From QHVT01 sp036399015 (GTDB lineage: Bacteria; Acidobacteriota; Thermoanaerobaculia; Gp7-AA8): a stretch of DNA of 64,000 bases. Location: contig DASWNW010000033.1 of NCBI GenBank assembly GCA_036399015.1, positions 25,282 to 89,281 on the forward strand, written 5' to 3'. A model generated the notes under the pieces. That model searched no databases and was not told where the DNA came from. It was given only the letters and a program-made list of their open reading frames with translations. The position numbers and the translations under genes were made by a program. Positions 23,024 to 30,862 of the stretch are shown piece by piece (positions within the stretch are counted from its first letter, which is position 1; every line of letters starts with the position of its first letter).

Positions 23024-23903
23024 CGCGCTGACACTGATCGGCGCGGCTGCCGTTGCACCGTACGTCTGGGGGAAGACCGCGCCGATGCTCACGAAGCCGA
23101 TCCCGTCGTCCAAGGAAGCGCTCCCGGTGATCGGGCTGGGGACGTGGCAGACGTTCGACGTCGGCGGCGGGGAGTCGGCGCGCAAGCCGCTGGCGGACGT
23201 GCTCTCGCTCTTCGTCGAGCTCGGCGGGCGGGTCGTCGACTCGTCGCCGATGTACGGGCAGTCGGAGTCGGTGGTCGGCGACCTGGCGGTGAAGCGGGGG
23301 CTGCGCGACAAGCTGTTCATGGCCACGAAGGTCTGGACCAGCGGGCGCGGCGCCGGGATCGCGCAGATGGAGGACTCCGAGCGCAAGCTGCGGGGGCGCG
23401 TCGACCTCATGCAGGTGCACAACCTCGTCGACGCCGACACGCACCTCGAGACGCTGCGGAAGTGGAAGGCGGCGGGGCGCATCCGCTACATCGGCATCAC
23501 CCACTACACCGCAAGCGCGTACGGCGACCTCGCGGCGTTCCTGCAGCGGCCGGGGATCGACTTCGTGCAGCTCAACTACTCGCTGGCGGAGCGGGAGGCG
23601 GAGCAGCGGCTGCTGCCGCTGGCGCGGGAGAAGGGGGTGGCGGTGCTGGCGAACCGGCCGTTCGGGTCGGGCTCGCTGTTCCGCGACACGCGCGGCCGGG
23701 CCGTCCCCGGCTTCGCCAAAGACCTCGGCGCCACGAGCTGGGCCGAGCTCTTCCTCAAGTTCGTGGTCTCCCACCCGGCGGTGACCTGCGCCATCCCGGC
23801 GACGTCGAAGACGGAGCACCTCCGGCAGAACATGAATGCCGGCCGCGGCCCGATGCCGGACGAGGCGATGAGGAAGAAGATCGCCGCGGCATTGTTAGAA
23901 TGA
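22998..23903 (+). CDS. Tat-signal aldo/keto reductase
   Basis: 301 residues. The twin-arginine leader MSRRDALTLIGAAAVAP suggests folded export. The AKR barrel follows: GLGTWQTFDVG, catalytic Asp in GRVVDSSPMYGQSE with Tyr in the same motif, Lys in LFMATKVW, His in LMQVHNLVD, then FVQLNYSLAEREAE and FGSGSLFRD near the NADPH site. It reduces carbonyls to alcohols with NAD(P)H; substrate unknown. GGGAGGAAAC precedes ATG 22998; ATG 23010 is an alternative. It overlaps the permease by 26 bp and the next gene by 4 bp. Confidence 0.88.
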   Translation: MTASMSRRDALTLIGAAAVAPYVWGKTAPMLTKPIPSSKEALPVIGLGTWQTFDVGGGESARKPLADVLSLFVELGGRVVDSSPMYGQSESVVGDLAVKRGLRDKLFMATKVWTSGRGAGIAQMEDSERKLRGRVDLMQVHNLVDADTHLETLRKWKAAGRIRYIGITHYTASAYGDLAAFLQRPGIDFVQLNYSLAEREAEQRLLPLAREKGVAVLANRPFGSGSLFRDTRGRAVPGFAKDLGATSWAELFLKFVVSHPAVTCAIPATSKTEHLRQNMNAGRGPMPDEAMRKKIAAALLE

Positions 23904-24277
23904 CCGCCATGCGTCCGAAAATCGCCCTGCTCGTCTCCCTCTCGCTGCTGCTCGCCATTGCCGCGTTCGCCCAGGACGTCCAGCCCACCGGGACGCTGAC
24001 GAAGGTGGAGCCGAAGACCGTCTGCATGATCAACGAACATGCGATGGGCAAGGACCAGATCCCGGTCGAAGTCGACGGGAAGACGTACTACGGCTGCTGC
24101 GAGATGTGCAAGAAAGCCCTCGCCGACAACGCCGACAAGCGCGTCGCCACCGACCCGGTGAGCGGCAAGCAGGTCGATAAGGCGACGGCGGTGATCGCCG
24201 CCCAGGAAGACGGGCGGGTGTTCTACTTCGAGAACGACGCGAACCTCGCGAAGTGGAACGCGAAGGTGAAGAAGTAA
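23900..24277 (+). CDS. Secreted YHS/TRASH-like metal-binding protein
   Basis: About 122-125 residues with a signal peptide (MRPKIALLVSLSLLLAIAAFA). The mature part has TVCMINEHAMGKDQIPVEVD, YYGCCEMCKKAL, DPVSGKQVDK and FYFENDANLAKWNAK, the layout of YHS/TRASH-type modules that bind copper or similar metals through spaced Cys. ATG 23900 overlaps the reductase stop (ATGA). ATG 23909 is an alternative and has TAGAAT 7 nt upstream. A periplasmic metal-binding role is inferred; the metal-efflux operon is ~2 kb upstream. Confidence 0.75.
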   Translation: MTAMRPKIALLVSLSLLLAIAAFAQDVQPTGTLTKVEPKTVCMINEHAMGKDQIPVEVDGKTYYGCCEMCKKALADNADKRVATDPVSGKQVDKATAVIAAQEDGRVFYFENDANLAKWNAKVKK

Positions 24278-24284
24278 GAGGCGT

Positions 24285-24473
24285 ATGACTGCCGAGGCGC
24301 GAAGCGTCATCGAGGAGTTCCGCTCGTTGCCGGACGCGGCGAAGCGCGAAGTGCTCGTCGAACTGGTCCGGATCTCCCGCGCCATCGACTACCCAGCCGT
24401 CTCGGACGACGAGCTCCTCTCGGCAGCAAACGACGTGTTCCTCGCGTACGACGAGCGAGAAGCCGGCGAGTGA
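24285..24473 (+). CDS. Antitoxin-like small protein paired with MazF
   Basis: 62 residues, acidic and helical (MTAEARSVIEEFRSLPDAAK, then SDDELLSAANDVFLAYDERE). The size, acidity and a stop that overlaps the start of a MazF-family gene (GTGA at 24470) fit an antitoxin with an N-terminal helical part and an acidic toxin-binding tail. AGAGG lies 6 nt before the start. It is not a recognisable AbrB-type MazE; a DUF2281-like antitoxin is possible. Assigned by position and composition. Confidence 0.65.
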   Translation: MTAEARSVIEEFRSLPDAAKREVLVELVRISRAIDYPAVSDDELLSAANDVFLAYDEREAGE

Positions 24474-24799
24474 AGTACCCGCTTCGCGGCGAGGTATGGC
24501 TGGTCGATCTCGGTCTCACGGCAAAGGTTCGCCCGTGCGTCGTCGTCAGCCGAGCGATCGGTGACACAGACCGCGCGCTGATCACGATCGTTCCGCGCAC
24601 CACCTCTGTCCGACAGACAGAATTCGAGGCACCAGTCGAGGTCCCCTTCCTGAAGCCGGGCGCCTTCGATGCCCAGGGCGTCGTCACCATTCCTGTGGTT
24701 CGCGTGATCCGGCAACTCGGGACGCTCAGCGCACCTCAGATGCAATCGGTCGAGGACGCCATTTGCAGGTGGCTGCACCTGCCCTGCTCGCGCGGGTAA
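24470..24799 (+). CDS. mazF: MazF/PemK-family endoribonuclease toxin
   Basis: 109 residues, full length for the family. Conserved elements: RGEVWLVDLG, KVRPCVVVSRA, ALITIVPRTTSVR, FEAPVEVPF and VVTIPVVRVIRQLGTLS. MazF toxins cleave single-stranded RNA at short sequences and are silenced by the upstream antitoxin. It starts at GTG 24470 within the antitoxin stop, so translation is coupled. No promoter is evident directly upstream of the pair, which follows the YHS-like gene by 7 bp. Confidence 0.88.
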   Translation: MKYPLRGEVWLVDLGLTAKVRPCVVVSRAIGDTDRALITIVPRTTSVRQTEFEAPVEVPFLKPGAFDAQGVVTIPVVRVIRQLGTLSAPQMQSVEDAICRWLHLPCSRG

Positions 24800-24862
24800 C
24801 CACCGTTGGAGGTGACATCCCGGAAGAGGCTGCGTGACCTGACGGGTCCGCGGCAGAACTAG

Positions 24863-24891
24863 CTAACCTCTTTCCCTCGTTCCTGTCTAAC
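24863..24891 (+). promoter_or_regulatory. Possible ECF-type promoter of the sigma-factor gene
   Basis: TAACCT near 24864-24869 and GTCTAAC at 24885-24891 resemble the AAC -35 and TCTAA -10 elements of self-regulated ECF sigma genes. The -10 would lie 8 nt before ATG 24900, leaving almost no leader. Elements are short and the spacing uncertain. Confidence 0.35.
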
Positions 24892-24899
24892 GAGAGCGA

Positions 24900-25460
24900 A
24901 TGGAACTGACGGACAACGAGCTGGTCGAGAAGGTGCGGGCGGGGGAGGACGACGCCTTCCGCATCCTGGTGGAGCGGCACTCGCGGCCGATCTACCGCTC
25001 CGCCTTCCGGATCACCGGGAACGCCGCCGATGCGGACGACGTGGTCCAGGAGGCGTTTCTGCGCTGCTACCGGGCCCTCGCCAGCTTCGACGCGCGGGCG
25101 ACGTTCCCGACCTGGCTCAACCGCATCGCCATCAACTGCGCGCTCGACCTCATCGACTCGCGCAAGCGGCGGGAGGGGCGCATCGACGGCGGGGAAGATC
25201 TCGCTCAGCTCGCCTCCCCCGACGCCTCCCCCGACCGTCTCCTCCTCGGCAGCGAGATGCAACGCGCCATCGCCGCGGCGATGGCCGAGCTGACGGGGAA
25301 CGAGCGGACGGCGTTCGTCCTCCGCCATTTCGAAGGGATGCCGCTCGAAGAGATCGGGCAGATCCTCGGCACACGACTCAACGCAACGAAGAACACCGTC
25401 TTCCGCGCGGTCCGCAAACTCCGGCAGCAACTGCAGCCTTTCACGGGATCCTTGGTATGA
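24900..25460 (+). CDS. ECF-type RNA polymerase sigma factor (RpoE-like)
   Basis: 186 residues. Region 2 (~10-80: AFRILVERHSRPIYRSAFRI, DADDVVQEAFLRCYRAL, FPTWLNRIAINCALDLI) binds core polymerase and the -10 element. Region 4 (~125-178: LTGNERTAFVLRHFEGMPLE, then an HTH and RAVRKLRQQL) binds the -35. It is controlled by the membrane anti-sigma encoded next, whose ATG overlaps its stop (ATGA at 25457). The same transcript probably carries two HEAT-repeat envelope proteins, the likely first regulon members. Confidence 0.95.
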   Translation: MELTDNELVEKVRAGEDDAFRILVERHSRPIYRSAFRITGNAADADDVVQEAFLRCYRALASFDARATFPTWLNRIAINCALDLIDSRKRREGRIDGGEDLAQLASPDASPDRLLLGSEMQRAIAAAMAELTGNERTAFVLRHFEGMPLEEIGQILGTRLNATKNTVFRAVRKLRQQLQPFTGSLV

Positions 25461-26227
25461 GCCATCTGACACAGGAAGAATTCATCCTCAATTACTACGG
25501 CGAGCTCGACTCGCGCGCGCACCTCGACCTCTGCGACGAATGCCGCGGCGAGCTGACGCGCCTCGCGAAGATCCTCGACCAGGTCAAGCCGGCCGAGGTG
25601 CCCGAGCCCGACGCCGGCTTCGAAGAGCGCGTCTGGAACCGCGTCTCCTGGCGACTGCGGGGGGAGAAGCACCGCTCCCGCGGACGCCGCGCCACCTGGA
25701 TGGCCGCCGCCGCGGCCATGCTGGCGATCGCCTTCCTGGCGGGCGTCTTCGTGACGCGCCGCGACACGCCCGGGCCGCAGATCGCGACGACGACCACCAC
25801 CACGCAGCCCAACCAGCCGGTCCAGCCGGCCGGCTCCACCACGCAGCAGCAGCGCGACCGGATCCTCCTCGTCGTCGTCGGCGATCACTTCGACGACTCC
25901 GAGCGGGTGCTGGTCGAGCTGACGAACCTGAAACCGGACGGCGAGATCGACATCAGCACGGAACGCGACCGTGCCGAGGAGCTGCTCGCCAGCAACCGTC
26001 TGTACCGGACCACCGCGGAAGAGCGCGGCGAGGAGAACGTGGCCACGCTTCTCGACGAGCTCGAGCCGGTCCTCATGCAGATCGCCCACGCCCCCTCGCA
26101 GGTCAGCGCGGACGAGCTCCGCTCGATGCAGAAGCGCGTCGAGGCGAAGGGGCTCGTCTTCAAGCTGCGCGTGGTCCGCGCGGGCGTCCGCAGCGAATCG
26201 AAACTGCCGAAACAACCGACCATCTAA
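25457..26227 (+). CDS. Membrane anti-sigma factor with zinc-binding (ZAS) motif
   Basis: 256 residues. The cytosolic N-terminus has H22-x3-C26-x2-C29 (AHLDLCDEC), the zinc anti-sigma motif that holds ECF sigma factors. A single membrane helix (~76-97, WMAAAAAMLAIAFLAGVFVT) follows, then a Thr/Gln/Pro-rich linker and a mostly helical periplasmic domain with EDVAT/LDELEPVLMQIAHAP-like segments. Zinc loss or cleavage of the periplasmic part would free the sigma factor. It overlaps the sigma gene by 4 bp and is followed after 11 bp by the HEAT-repeat genes. Confidence 0.85.
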   Translation: MSHLTQEEFILNYYGELDSRAHLDLCDECRGELTRLAKILDQVKPAEVPEPDAGFEERVWNRVSWRLRGEKHRSRGRRATWMAAAAAMLAIAFLAGVFVTRRDTPGPQIATTTTTTQPNQPVQPAGSTTQQQRDRILLVVVGDHFDDSERVLVELTNLKPDGEIDISTERDRAEELLASNRLYRTTAEERGEENVATLLDELEPVLMQIAHAPSQVSADELRSMQKRVEAKGLVFKLRVVRAGVRSESKLPKQPTI

Positions 26228-26238
26228 CGGGGAACGAC

Positions 26239-27459
26239 ATGAACGTGAAGAACATCCTGGCCGCATTGTCCGTGGCCGCCCTGCTCACCGGGACGGCGAC
26301 CGCCGCTCCGCCACCCTATCCGCCGCCGGCCGACGAGCGCGCCGAGCGGGAGGCCGACCTGTACGAAGAGGGCACCGATGCAATCGACGACGAGAACTGG
26401 GCGGAGGCGGTGCGCGTCTTCTCCCGCGTCGCGGAGATGAAGGGGACGCGCGCCGACGGCGCGGTCTTCTGGAGCGCGTACGCGATGCAGAAGCTCGGCC
26501 GCAACGCCGAGGCGCTGAAGACGCTGGACGGCCTGAAGAAGGCGTATCCGAAGAGCCGCTGGCTCGACGACGCGAAGGCGCTGGAGCTGGAGCTGCGGCA
26601 GTCGCGCGGCGAGCGGGTCGCGCCGGAGAACGTCGGCGACGAAGACCTGAAGATGATCGCCATCAACTCGCTGATGCACACCGATCCGGAGAAGGCCTTC
26701 CCGCTGCTCGAGAAGATCGTGCGCGGCGGCAAGACCTCGAAGAAGGTGCGCGAGCGGGCGCTGTTCGTCCTCAGCCAGTCGAGCTCCGCGCGGTCGCAGG
26801 CGCTGCTGGCCGAGGTGGCGCGCGGCGGGGCGAACCCCGACCTGCAGGAGGAGGCGGTCAAGTACCTCGGCCTCTCCGGCAGCGCGCACAACCGGCAGGT
26901 GCTGGCGGACATGTACGCGTCGCAGACCTCCCGGTCGGTGAAGAAGGAGATCCTCCACGCCTTCATGCTCTCGGGCGACAAGGCGCGCGTCGTCGCCACC
27001 GCGCGCAGCGAGAAGGATCCCGGCCTGCGGCAGGAAGCGATCCGGATGCTCGGCCTCATGGGCGGACGGGCGGAGCTGGCGGCGATGTACACCAGCGACA
27101 ACACGCGCGACACACGCGAGGCGGTCATCGAGGCGCTCTTCCTCAGCGGCGACACGCAGCGCATCGGCGAGCTGGCGAAGACCGAGAAGGATTCCCACCT
27201 GCGCAAGGAAGCGATCCAGAAACTCGGCCTCATGGGCGGCACCGGCGCCACGCTGCAGTCGCTGTATGCGAGTGAAGGCGACGCCGGCGTGAAGGAGGCG
27301 GTGATCGAGGCCTTCTTCCTCCAGGGGAACGCGCGCGCGCTCATCGACCTGGCGAAGCGGGAGCAGAACCGGCGGCTCAAGGCGGAGGCGCTGCAGAAGC
27401 TCTCGCTCATGAACAACGACGAAGCTCTCGCCTACATGCTGCAGATCCTCAACGAGTAG
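26239..27459 (+). CDS. Exported TPR/HEAT-repeat protein
   Basis: 406 residues with a signal peptide (MNVKNILAALSVAALLTGTATA). Residues ~40-110 are TPR-like (WAEAVRVFSRVAEMKGTR, FWSAYAMQKLGRNAEALKTL). From ~140 onward short HEAT-type helical repeats of ~33 residues recur, e.g. LRQEAIRMLGLMGG, TREAVIEALFLSGD, LRKEAIQKLGLMGG, VKEAVIEAFFLQGN. Such solenoids bind protein partners. Its place behind the sigma/anti-sigma pair suggests an envelope-stress or regulatory scaffold, possibly acting on the anti-sigma. A TAG stop is followed after 9 nt by the next gene. Confidence 0.8.
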   Translation: MNVKNILAALSVAALLTGTATAAPPPYPPPADERAEREADLYEEGTDAIDDENWAEAVRVFSRVAEMKGTRADGAVFWSAYAMQKLGRNAEALKTLDGLKKAYPKSRWLDDAKALELELRQSRGERVAPENVGDEDLKMIAINSLMHTDPEKAFPLLEKIVRGGKTSKKVRERALFVLSQSSSARSQALLAEVARGGANPDLQEEAVKYLGLSGSAHNRQVLADMYASQTSRSVKKEILHAFMLSGDKARVVATARSEKDPGLRQEAIRMLGLMGGRAELAAMYTSDNTRDTREAVIEALFLSGDTQRIGELAKTEKDSHLRKEAIQKLGLMGGTGATLQSLYASEGDAGVKEAVIEAFFLQGNARALIDLAKREQNRRLKAEALQKLSLMNNDEALAYMLQILNE

Positions 27460-27468
27460 GGAGCCATC

Positions 27469-28128
27469 ATGAACATCGCCCGTCTGCTGCTCGCGCTCTT
27501 CATCGCCGTTCCGCTGTTCGCCGACAACTGGATCGCCTGGCGCATCCCCACGCGCAACAACGTGCGGGTGAGCGGCCGCCAGGTCTGCTCGTCGGGAGAG
27601 ATCCTCCTCGCGCTGCGCCTGGACAAGGCCGTGATCGAGGACGTGCGCTTCTTCGATCCGGTGTGCGACCCCGATTTCGACGACCTGAAGCTGGAGATGC
27701 GCACCATGACGCCGGAGGCGAGCATCGACTTTCTCGTCTCGCACCTGCGGGCGGCGGACGACCAGGACGAGGTGGTGACGGCGATCGCGCTGCACGAGCA
27801 CGAGAAGGTCGTGCCGGCGCTGATCCCGCTGGCGCGCAAGGACCCGAGCGTCCAGGTGCGGCGCCACGCGCTCTTCTGGCTCGGGCAGAAGGCGGGTCAG
27901 AAGGCGGCGGGAGAGCTGCGCCGCGCCGTCGACGAGGACCCGGACGACGACGTGAAGGAGCATGCGGTCTTCGCGATCTCGCAGCTCCCCGCCGACCGCG
28001 CCGTGCCGATGCTGATCGAGCTGGTGAAGACGAACAAGAGCCGCAAGGTGCGGGAGCGGGCGCTGTTCTGGCTCTCGCAGACCGGCGACCCGCGCGCGAT
28101 CGACCTCATCGAGGCGATCCTGCAGTAG
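27469..28128 (+). CDS. Exported HEAT-repeat protein (smaller paralogue)
   Basis: 219 residues with signal peptide MNIARLLLALFIAVPLFA. A small N-terminal domain with two Cys (RQVCSSGEILLALRLDK, DPVCDPDF) precedes HEAT-like repeats: EHEKVVPALIPLARKDPSVQ, VRRHALFWLGQKAGQKAAG, VKEHAVFAISQLPADRAVP, VRERALFWLSQTGDPRAID. The repeat wording is close to the upstream gene, so the two may interact. It ends the sigma-factor operon; a GTTGC-type repeat lies directly after the stop. Confidence 0.78.
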   Translation: MNIARLLLALFIAVPLFADNWIAWRIPTRNNVRVSGRQVCSSGEILLALRLDKAVIEDVRFFDPVCDPDFDDLKLEMRTMTPEASIDFLVSHLRAADDQDEVVTAIALHEHEKVVPALIPLARKDPSVQVRRHALFWLGQKAGQKAAGELRRAVDEDPDDDVKEHAVFAISQLPADRAVPMLIELVKTNKSRKVRERALFWLSQTGDPRAIDLIEAILQ

Positions 28129-28130
28129 GC

Positions 28131-28202
28131 GTTGCCTGTTGCCGGTTGCCGGTTGCCGGCGATCTCCCCTCCCGTGGCAACGGTCAACGGGAAACCGGCA
28201 AC
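28131..28202. repeat. GTTGC-rich inverted repeat between convergent genes (copy 3)
   Basis: The left arm has GTTGCCTGTTGCCGGTTGCC plus a further GGTTGCCGG (28132-28161); the right arm (28177-28202) has CAACGGTCAACGGGAAACCG then GCAAC. The right arm overlaps the 3' end of the minus-strand regulator and encodes its last residues (ELPVSR). Related to copies at 952 and 19398. Confidence 0.65.
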
Positions 28203-29089
28203 TCCCCTTTCAGCACGCGCCGCAACTGACGGGCCGTCGCGAAGCCGCAGCGCTGCGCAACGGCCTCCATCGTCAGACCCGGATCGTGGAGGAGCGTGCG
28301 CGCGAGCTCGGCGCGCACGCGGGTGGTGAAGTCGTGCACGGAGATGCCGGTCGCGCCGCGGAACGTACGGGTGAGGCTGCGCGAGCTCATCCCTGCCACT
28401 TCCGCGAGCTGGTCGAGCGTGGCGCGCTGCGCCGGGTGGCGCACGATCCAGTCCTGCACGCGGTGCACGCCGGGATGGAGATGCGTGCGGAAGTCGAGGT
28501 AGACGCTCTCCTGCTCCTGCGCGCCGTCGCGGCGGAGGTAGACGACCATCTCGCGCGCCACCTCCGCGGCCACGAGCGGCCCGTCCGCCTGCTCGATCAT
28601 CGCCAGCGCCATGTCGATGCCGGAGGCGATGCCGGCGCTGGTGGTCACGTCGCCGTCGCTGACGTAGAGGCGGTCCTCCAGCACCCGCGCCTTCGGGTAG
28701 CGCCGCGCGAGCTCCGAAGTGCGCGACCAGTGCGTCGTGCACTTGCGTCCGTCGAGCAGCCCCGCCTCTCCCAGTGCGAACGCGCCGGTGCAGACGGAGG
28801 CGAGGTGCGCCCCCCGCCTCGCCGCTTCGGCCAGCCAGCGGGTGGCGGCGCGCTCGATCTTCTGCGTCGCCGCGTAGGGCATGCCGGGGACGACGATCAG
28901 CGCGCCGTCGACGTCGGCGGGCAGCGGGTCGAGATCGGCCAGCGTGACGCCCTGATGCGACTCGACGCGGCTGCGCGGCGAGCAGAGGCGAATGCGGTAG
29001 CGCTCCTGTCCGCGATTCGCCTCCGACAGCGCCTGCAGCGGCCCGGCGAGGTCGAGGATCTCGACCTCCGGCAGCACGAGAAAGATCAC
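28184..29089 (-). CDS. GlxA-type AraC-family transcriptional regulator
   Basis: 301 residues. The N-terminal DJ-1/PfpI-like domain (MIFLVLPEVEILDLAGPLQA, SVCTGAFALGEAGLLDGRKC) has the nucleophile-elbow Cys typical of GATase1-like regulators. The C-terminal AraC HTH (LDQLAEVAGMSSRSLTRTFR, LTMEAVAQRCGFATARQLRR) binds DNA. GTG 29089 overlaps the stop of the isochorismatase gene (GTGA), so the two are translationally coupled, an arrangement in which the regulator often controls its own enzyme operon. The last residues are encoded by a dispersed repeat. Confidence 0.88.
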   Translation of the reverse strand: MIFLVLPEVEILDLAGPLQALSEANRGQERYRIRLCSPRSRVESHQGVTLADLDPLPADVDGALIVVPGMPYAATQKIERAATRWLAEAARRGAHLASVCTGAFALGEAGLLDGRKCTTHWSRTSELARRYPKARVLEDRLYVSDGDVTTSAGIASGIDMALAMIEQADGPLVAAEVAREMVVYLRRDGAQEQESVYLDFRTHLHPGVHRVQDWIVRHPAQRATLDQLAEVAGMSSRSLTRTFRGATGISVHDFTTRVRAELARTLLHDPGLTMEAVAQRCGFATARQLRRVLKGELPVSR

Positions 29090-29631
29090 GTTGCGGATAC
29101 GAGCAGCTCCTCTTTGACGTCGCTCACGCGCGCGATGCGGGCGAAGCGCCCGCTCAGCACCGCCTCGGTGCGCTCGGCGATCTGGTCCGCCGTCAGCGAG
29201 CCGATCGGGAACGTGGCCGTGGCCTCGGTGACGAAGTCGACATCGTAGCCGAGGTCGGCAGCGACGCGGGTGGTGGTCTCGCAGCACTGCTCGGTGGAGA
29301 TGCCGCTGATGACCACTTTACGCACGCCCAGCGCGTCGAGACGCTGCTGGAGGTCGGTGCTCGTGAAGGCGTTGCGGGTGTTCTTGACGATCAGCGGCTC
29401 GTTCTCGCGGCGGCCGAGGAAGTCCATGAGGCGGAACTGCGGATCGGTCGTGCGGAAGCCGGGATCGGGGTCGGTGTGGAGGACGAAGATCACCGGAAGC
29501 GACGCCTCGCGGAACGCGCCGATGAGCTCCGTGACGTTCTTCTCGAAGCCGGGGTTGTTGCGCGAGGCCCAACGCTCCGCGCTGTATTTAAATGAGTCCT
29601 GGATGTCGATGACCAGCAGTGCCGTGTCCAT
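29086..29631 (-). CDS. Isochorismatase-family cysteine hydrolase
   Basis: 181 residues. Catalytic triad of the family: Asp in LLVIDIQDS (D9), Lys in LIVKNTRNAF and Cys in SGISTEQCCETTTR. Members hydrolyse isochorismate, nicotinamide, carbamoyl compounds or similar; the substrate cannot be chosen here, though no siderophore or NAD genes are nearby. AAGGAG lies 7 nt before ATG 29631, and TAAGAT (29653-29658, minus strand) is a likely -10. It is the first gene of a two-gene operon with the GlxA-type regulator. Confidence 0.88.
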   Translation of the reverse strand: MDTALLVIDIQDSFKYSAERWASRNNPGFEKNVTELIGAFREASLPVIFVLHTDPDPGFRTTDPQFRLMDFLGRRENEPLIVKNTRNAFTSTDLQQRLDALGVRKVVISGISTEQCCETTTRVAADLGYDVDFVTEATATFPIGSLTADQIAERTEAVLSGRFARIARVSDVKEELLVSAT

Positions 29632-29694
29632 GCGCCGTCTCCTTCGGCCGTCATCTTAGGAGCGGCGGGGGAGCGCGATGCGGACGAGGAGCGG

Positions 29695-30117
29695 TCAGAT
29701 CGGGCCAGGCGTGAGCTCGAAGTCGGAGAACTCGAAGCCGGGGCCGACGGTGCAGCCGACGAGCGTGTAGGCGCCGAGAGGGCGGGCCGCCTGCCAGTGG
29801 CGCGCGCGGACGACGTGCACGCGATGCGTGGTGTCGAGGCAGGTGATGTCCGGTGGCGCAATGGGATCGGCGCGCGTCAGCAGCTCGAGCGGACTGCCCT
29901 CGTAGAAGTGCCAGACCTCGTCGGACAGCACGCGGTGCCAGGCGCTGAACGTTCCCTCGGTCAGGAGGAAGTAGATGGTGGTGAGCGCGCTGCGGTCGGC
30001 GCCGTCGCGGAGGCGCGTCACCCGCTCCTCCGACTTGAACGCCTGCCGGTACCAGCCGCCCTCCGGGTGCAGGGTGAGGCCCAGTGTTTCGATGAGCTCC
30101 TGTGCGCGTGGATGCAT
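29695..30117 (-). CDS. Cupin, DUF985 family
   Basis: 140 residues from ATG 30117. The DUF985 pattern is clear: LHPEGGWYRQAFKSEERV, TTIYFLLTEGTFSAWHRVLS, DEVWHFYEGSPLELL, then GAYTLVGCTVGPGFEFSDFE. The His and Glu in WHRVLSDEVWHFYEG are the probable metal ligands of the cupin barrel. Family members are often listed as of unknown function. It is divergent from the HAD gene with only 37 bp between starts, so their promoters overlap (GTTAGCTT region). Confidence 0.88.
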   Translation of the reverse strand: MHPRAQELIETLGLTLHPEGGWYRQAFKSEERVTRLRDGADRSALTTIYFLLTEGTFSAWHRVLSDEVWHFYEGSPLELLTRADPIAPPDITCLDTTHRVHVVRARHWQAARPLGAYTLVGCTVGPGFEFSDFELTPGPI

Positions 30118-30154
30118 GCGTGTCCGATTCCCTCGTGTTAGCTTCCCACAAACC

Positions 30155-30862
30155 ATGTTCGACCTCATCGCCTTCGACGCCGACGACACGCTGTGGCACA
30201 ACGAATCGAACTTCCAGGCCACGGAGAAACAGTTCGCGCAGCTCCTGGGGCCGAATCACGACGAGGAGCTGGTGCGGAAGCGGCTGTTCGAGACGGAGTC
30301 GCGCAACCTGCGGCACTTCGGCTACGGCGTGAAGGGCTTCATCCTCTCGATGATCGAGACGGCCATCGAGCTGACGGACGGCGAGATCCGCGGGAGCGAC
30401 ATCCACCAGATCATCGCCTGGGGGCGGGAGATGCTCCAGGCGCCGGTGGAACTGCTGGACGGCGTGCGGGAGACGGTGGAGGTGCTGTCGCGCAATTACC
30501 GGCTGATGCTCCTGACGAAGGGGGATCTCTTCGACCAGGAGTCGAAGCTCGCCCGCTCCGGGATGGGGGAGCTCTTCTCGGCGGTGGAGATCGTGAGCGA
30601 GAAAAACGTCGAGACGTATCGCGCGATCATGAAGCGGCACGGCGTGGAGCCGCGGCAGTTCCTGATGATCGGCAACTCGCTGCGGTCGGACGTGCTGCCG
30701 GCGCTGGAGGCGGGCGCCACGGCGATTCACGTCCCCTACTACACGACGTGGGCGCACGAGCAGGTGCCGGACGAGCTGATCGCGGGGCGGGAGTACGCGC
30801 GTTTTGAGAGCCTCGCGGAGCTGCCGGCGTGGCTGCACGCCACTACCGCGGCGGACCGGTAA
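30155..30862 (+). CDS. HAD-superfamily hydrolase
   Basis: 235 residues. Motif I is FDADDTLWHNE (nucleophile D8, acid D10), motif II is LLTKGD, the conserved Lys is in SEKNVETYR, and motif III is IGNSLRSDVLPALEAGA. A helical cap lies between motifs I and II. These enzymes dephosphorylate small metabolites (phosphoglycolate-phosphatase/YjjG-like); substrate unknown. No Shine-Dalgarno is seen; TTAGCT lies 11 nt upstream. Its last 20 bp overlap the end of the convergent 30843 gene. Confidence 0.88.
   Translation: MFDLIAFDADDTLWHNESNFQATEKQFAQLLGPNHDEELVRKRLFETESRNLRHFGYGVKGFILSMIETAIELTDGEIRGSDIHQIIAWGREMLQAPVELLDGVRETVEVLSRNYRLMLLTKGDLFDQESKLARSGMGELFSAVEIVSEKNVETYRAIMKRHGVEPRQFLMIGNSLRSDVLPALEAGATAIHVPYYTTWAHEQVPDELIAGREYARFESLAELPAWLHATTAADR

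Noticed and set aside
21392..23482. 696-residue minus-strand frame opposite the DUF3347, permease and reductase genes
   Set aside because: It crosses three well-supported genes, and its composition is typical of antisense high-GC translation.
24900..28128. HEAT-repeat genes as phycobilisome lyases
   Set aside because: The repeats resemble PBS lyase HEAT units, but both proteins have signal peptides and no phycobiliprotein genes are near.
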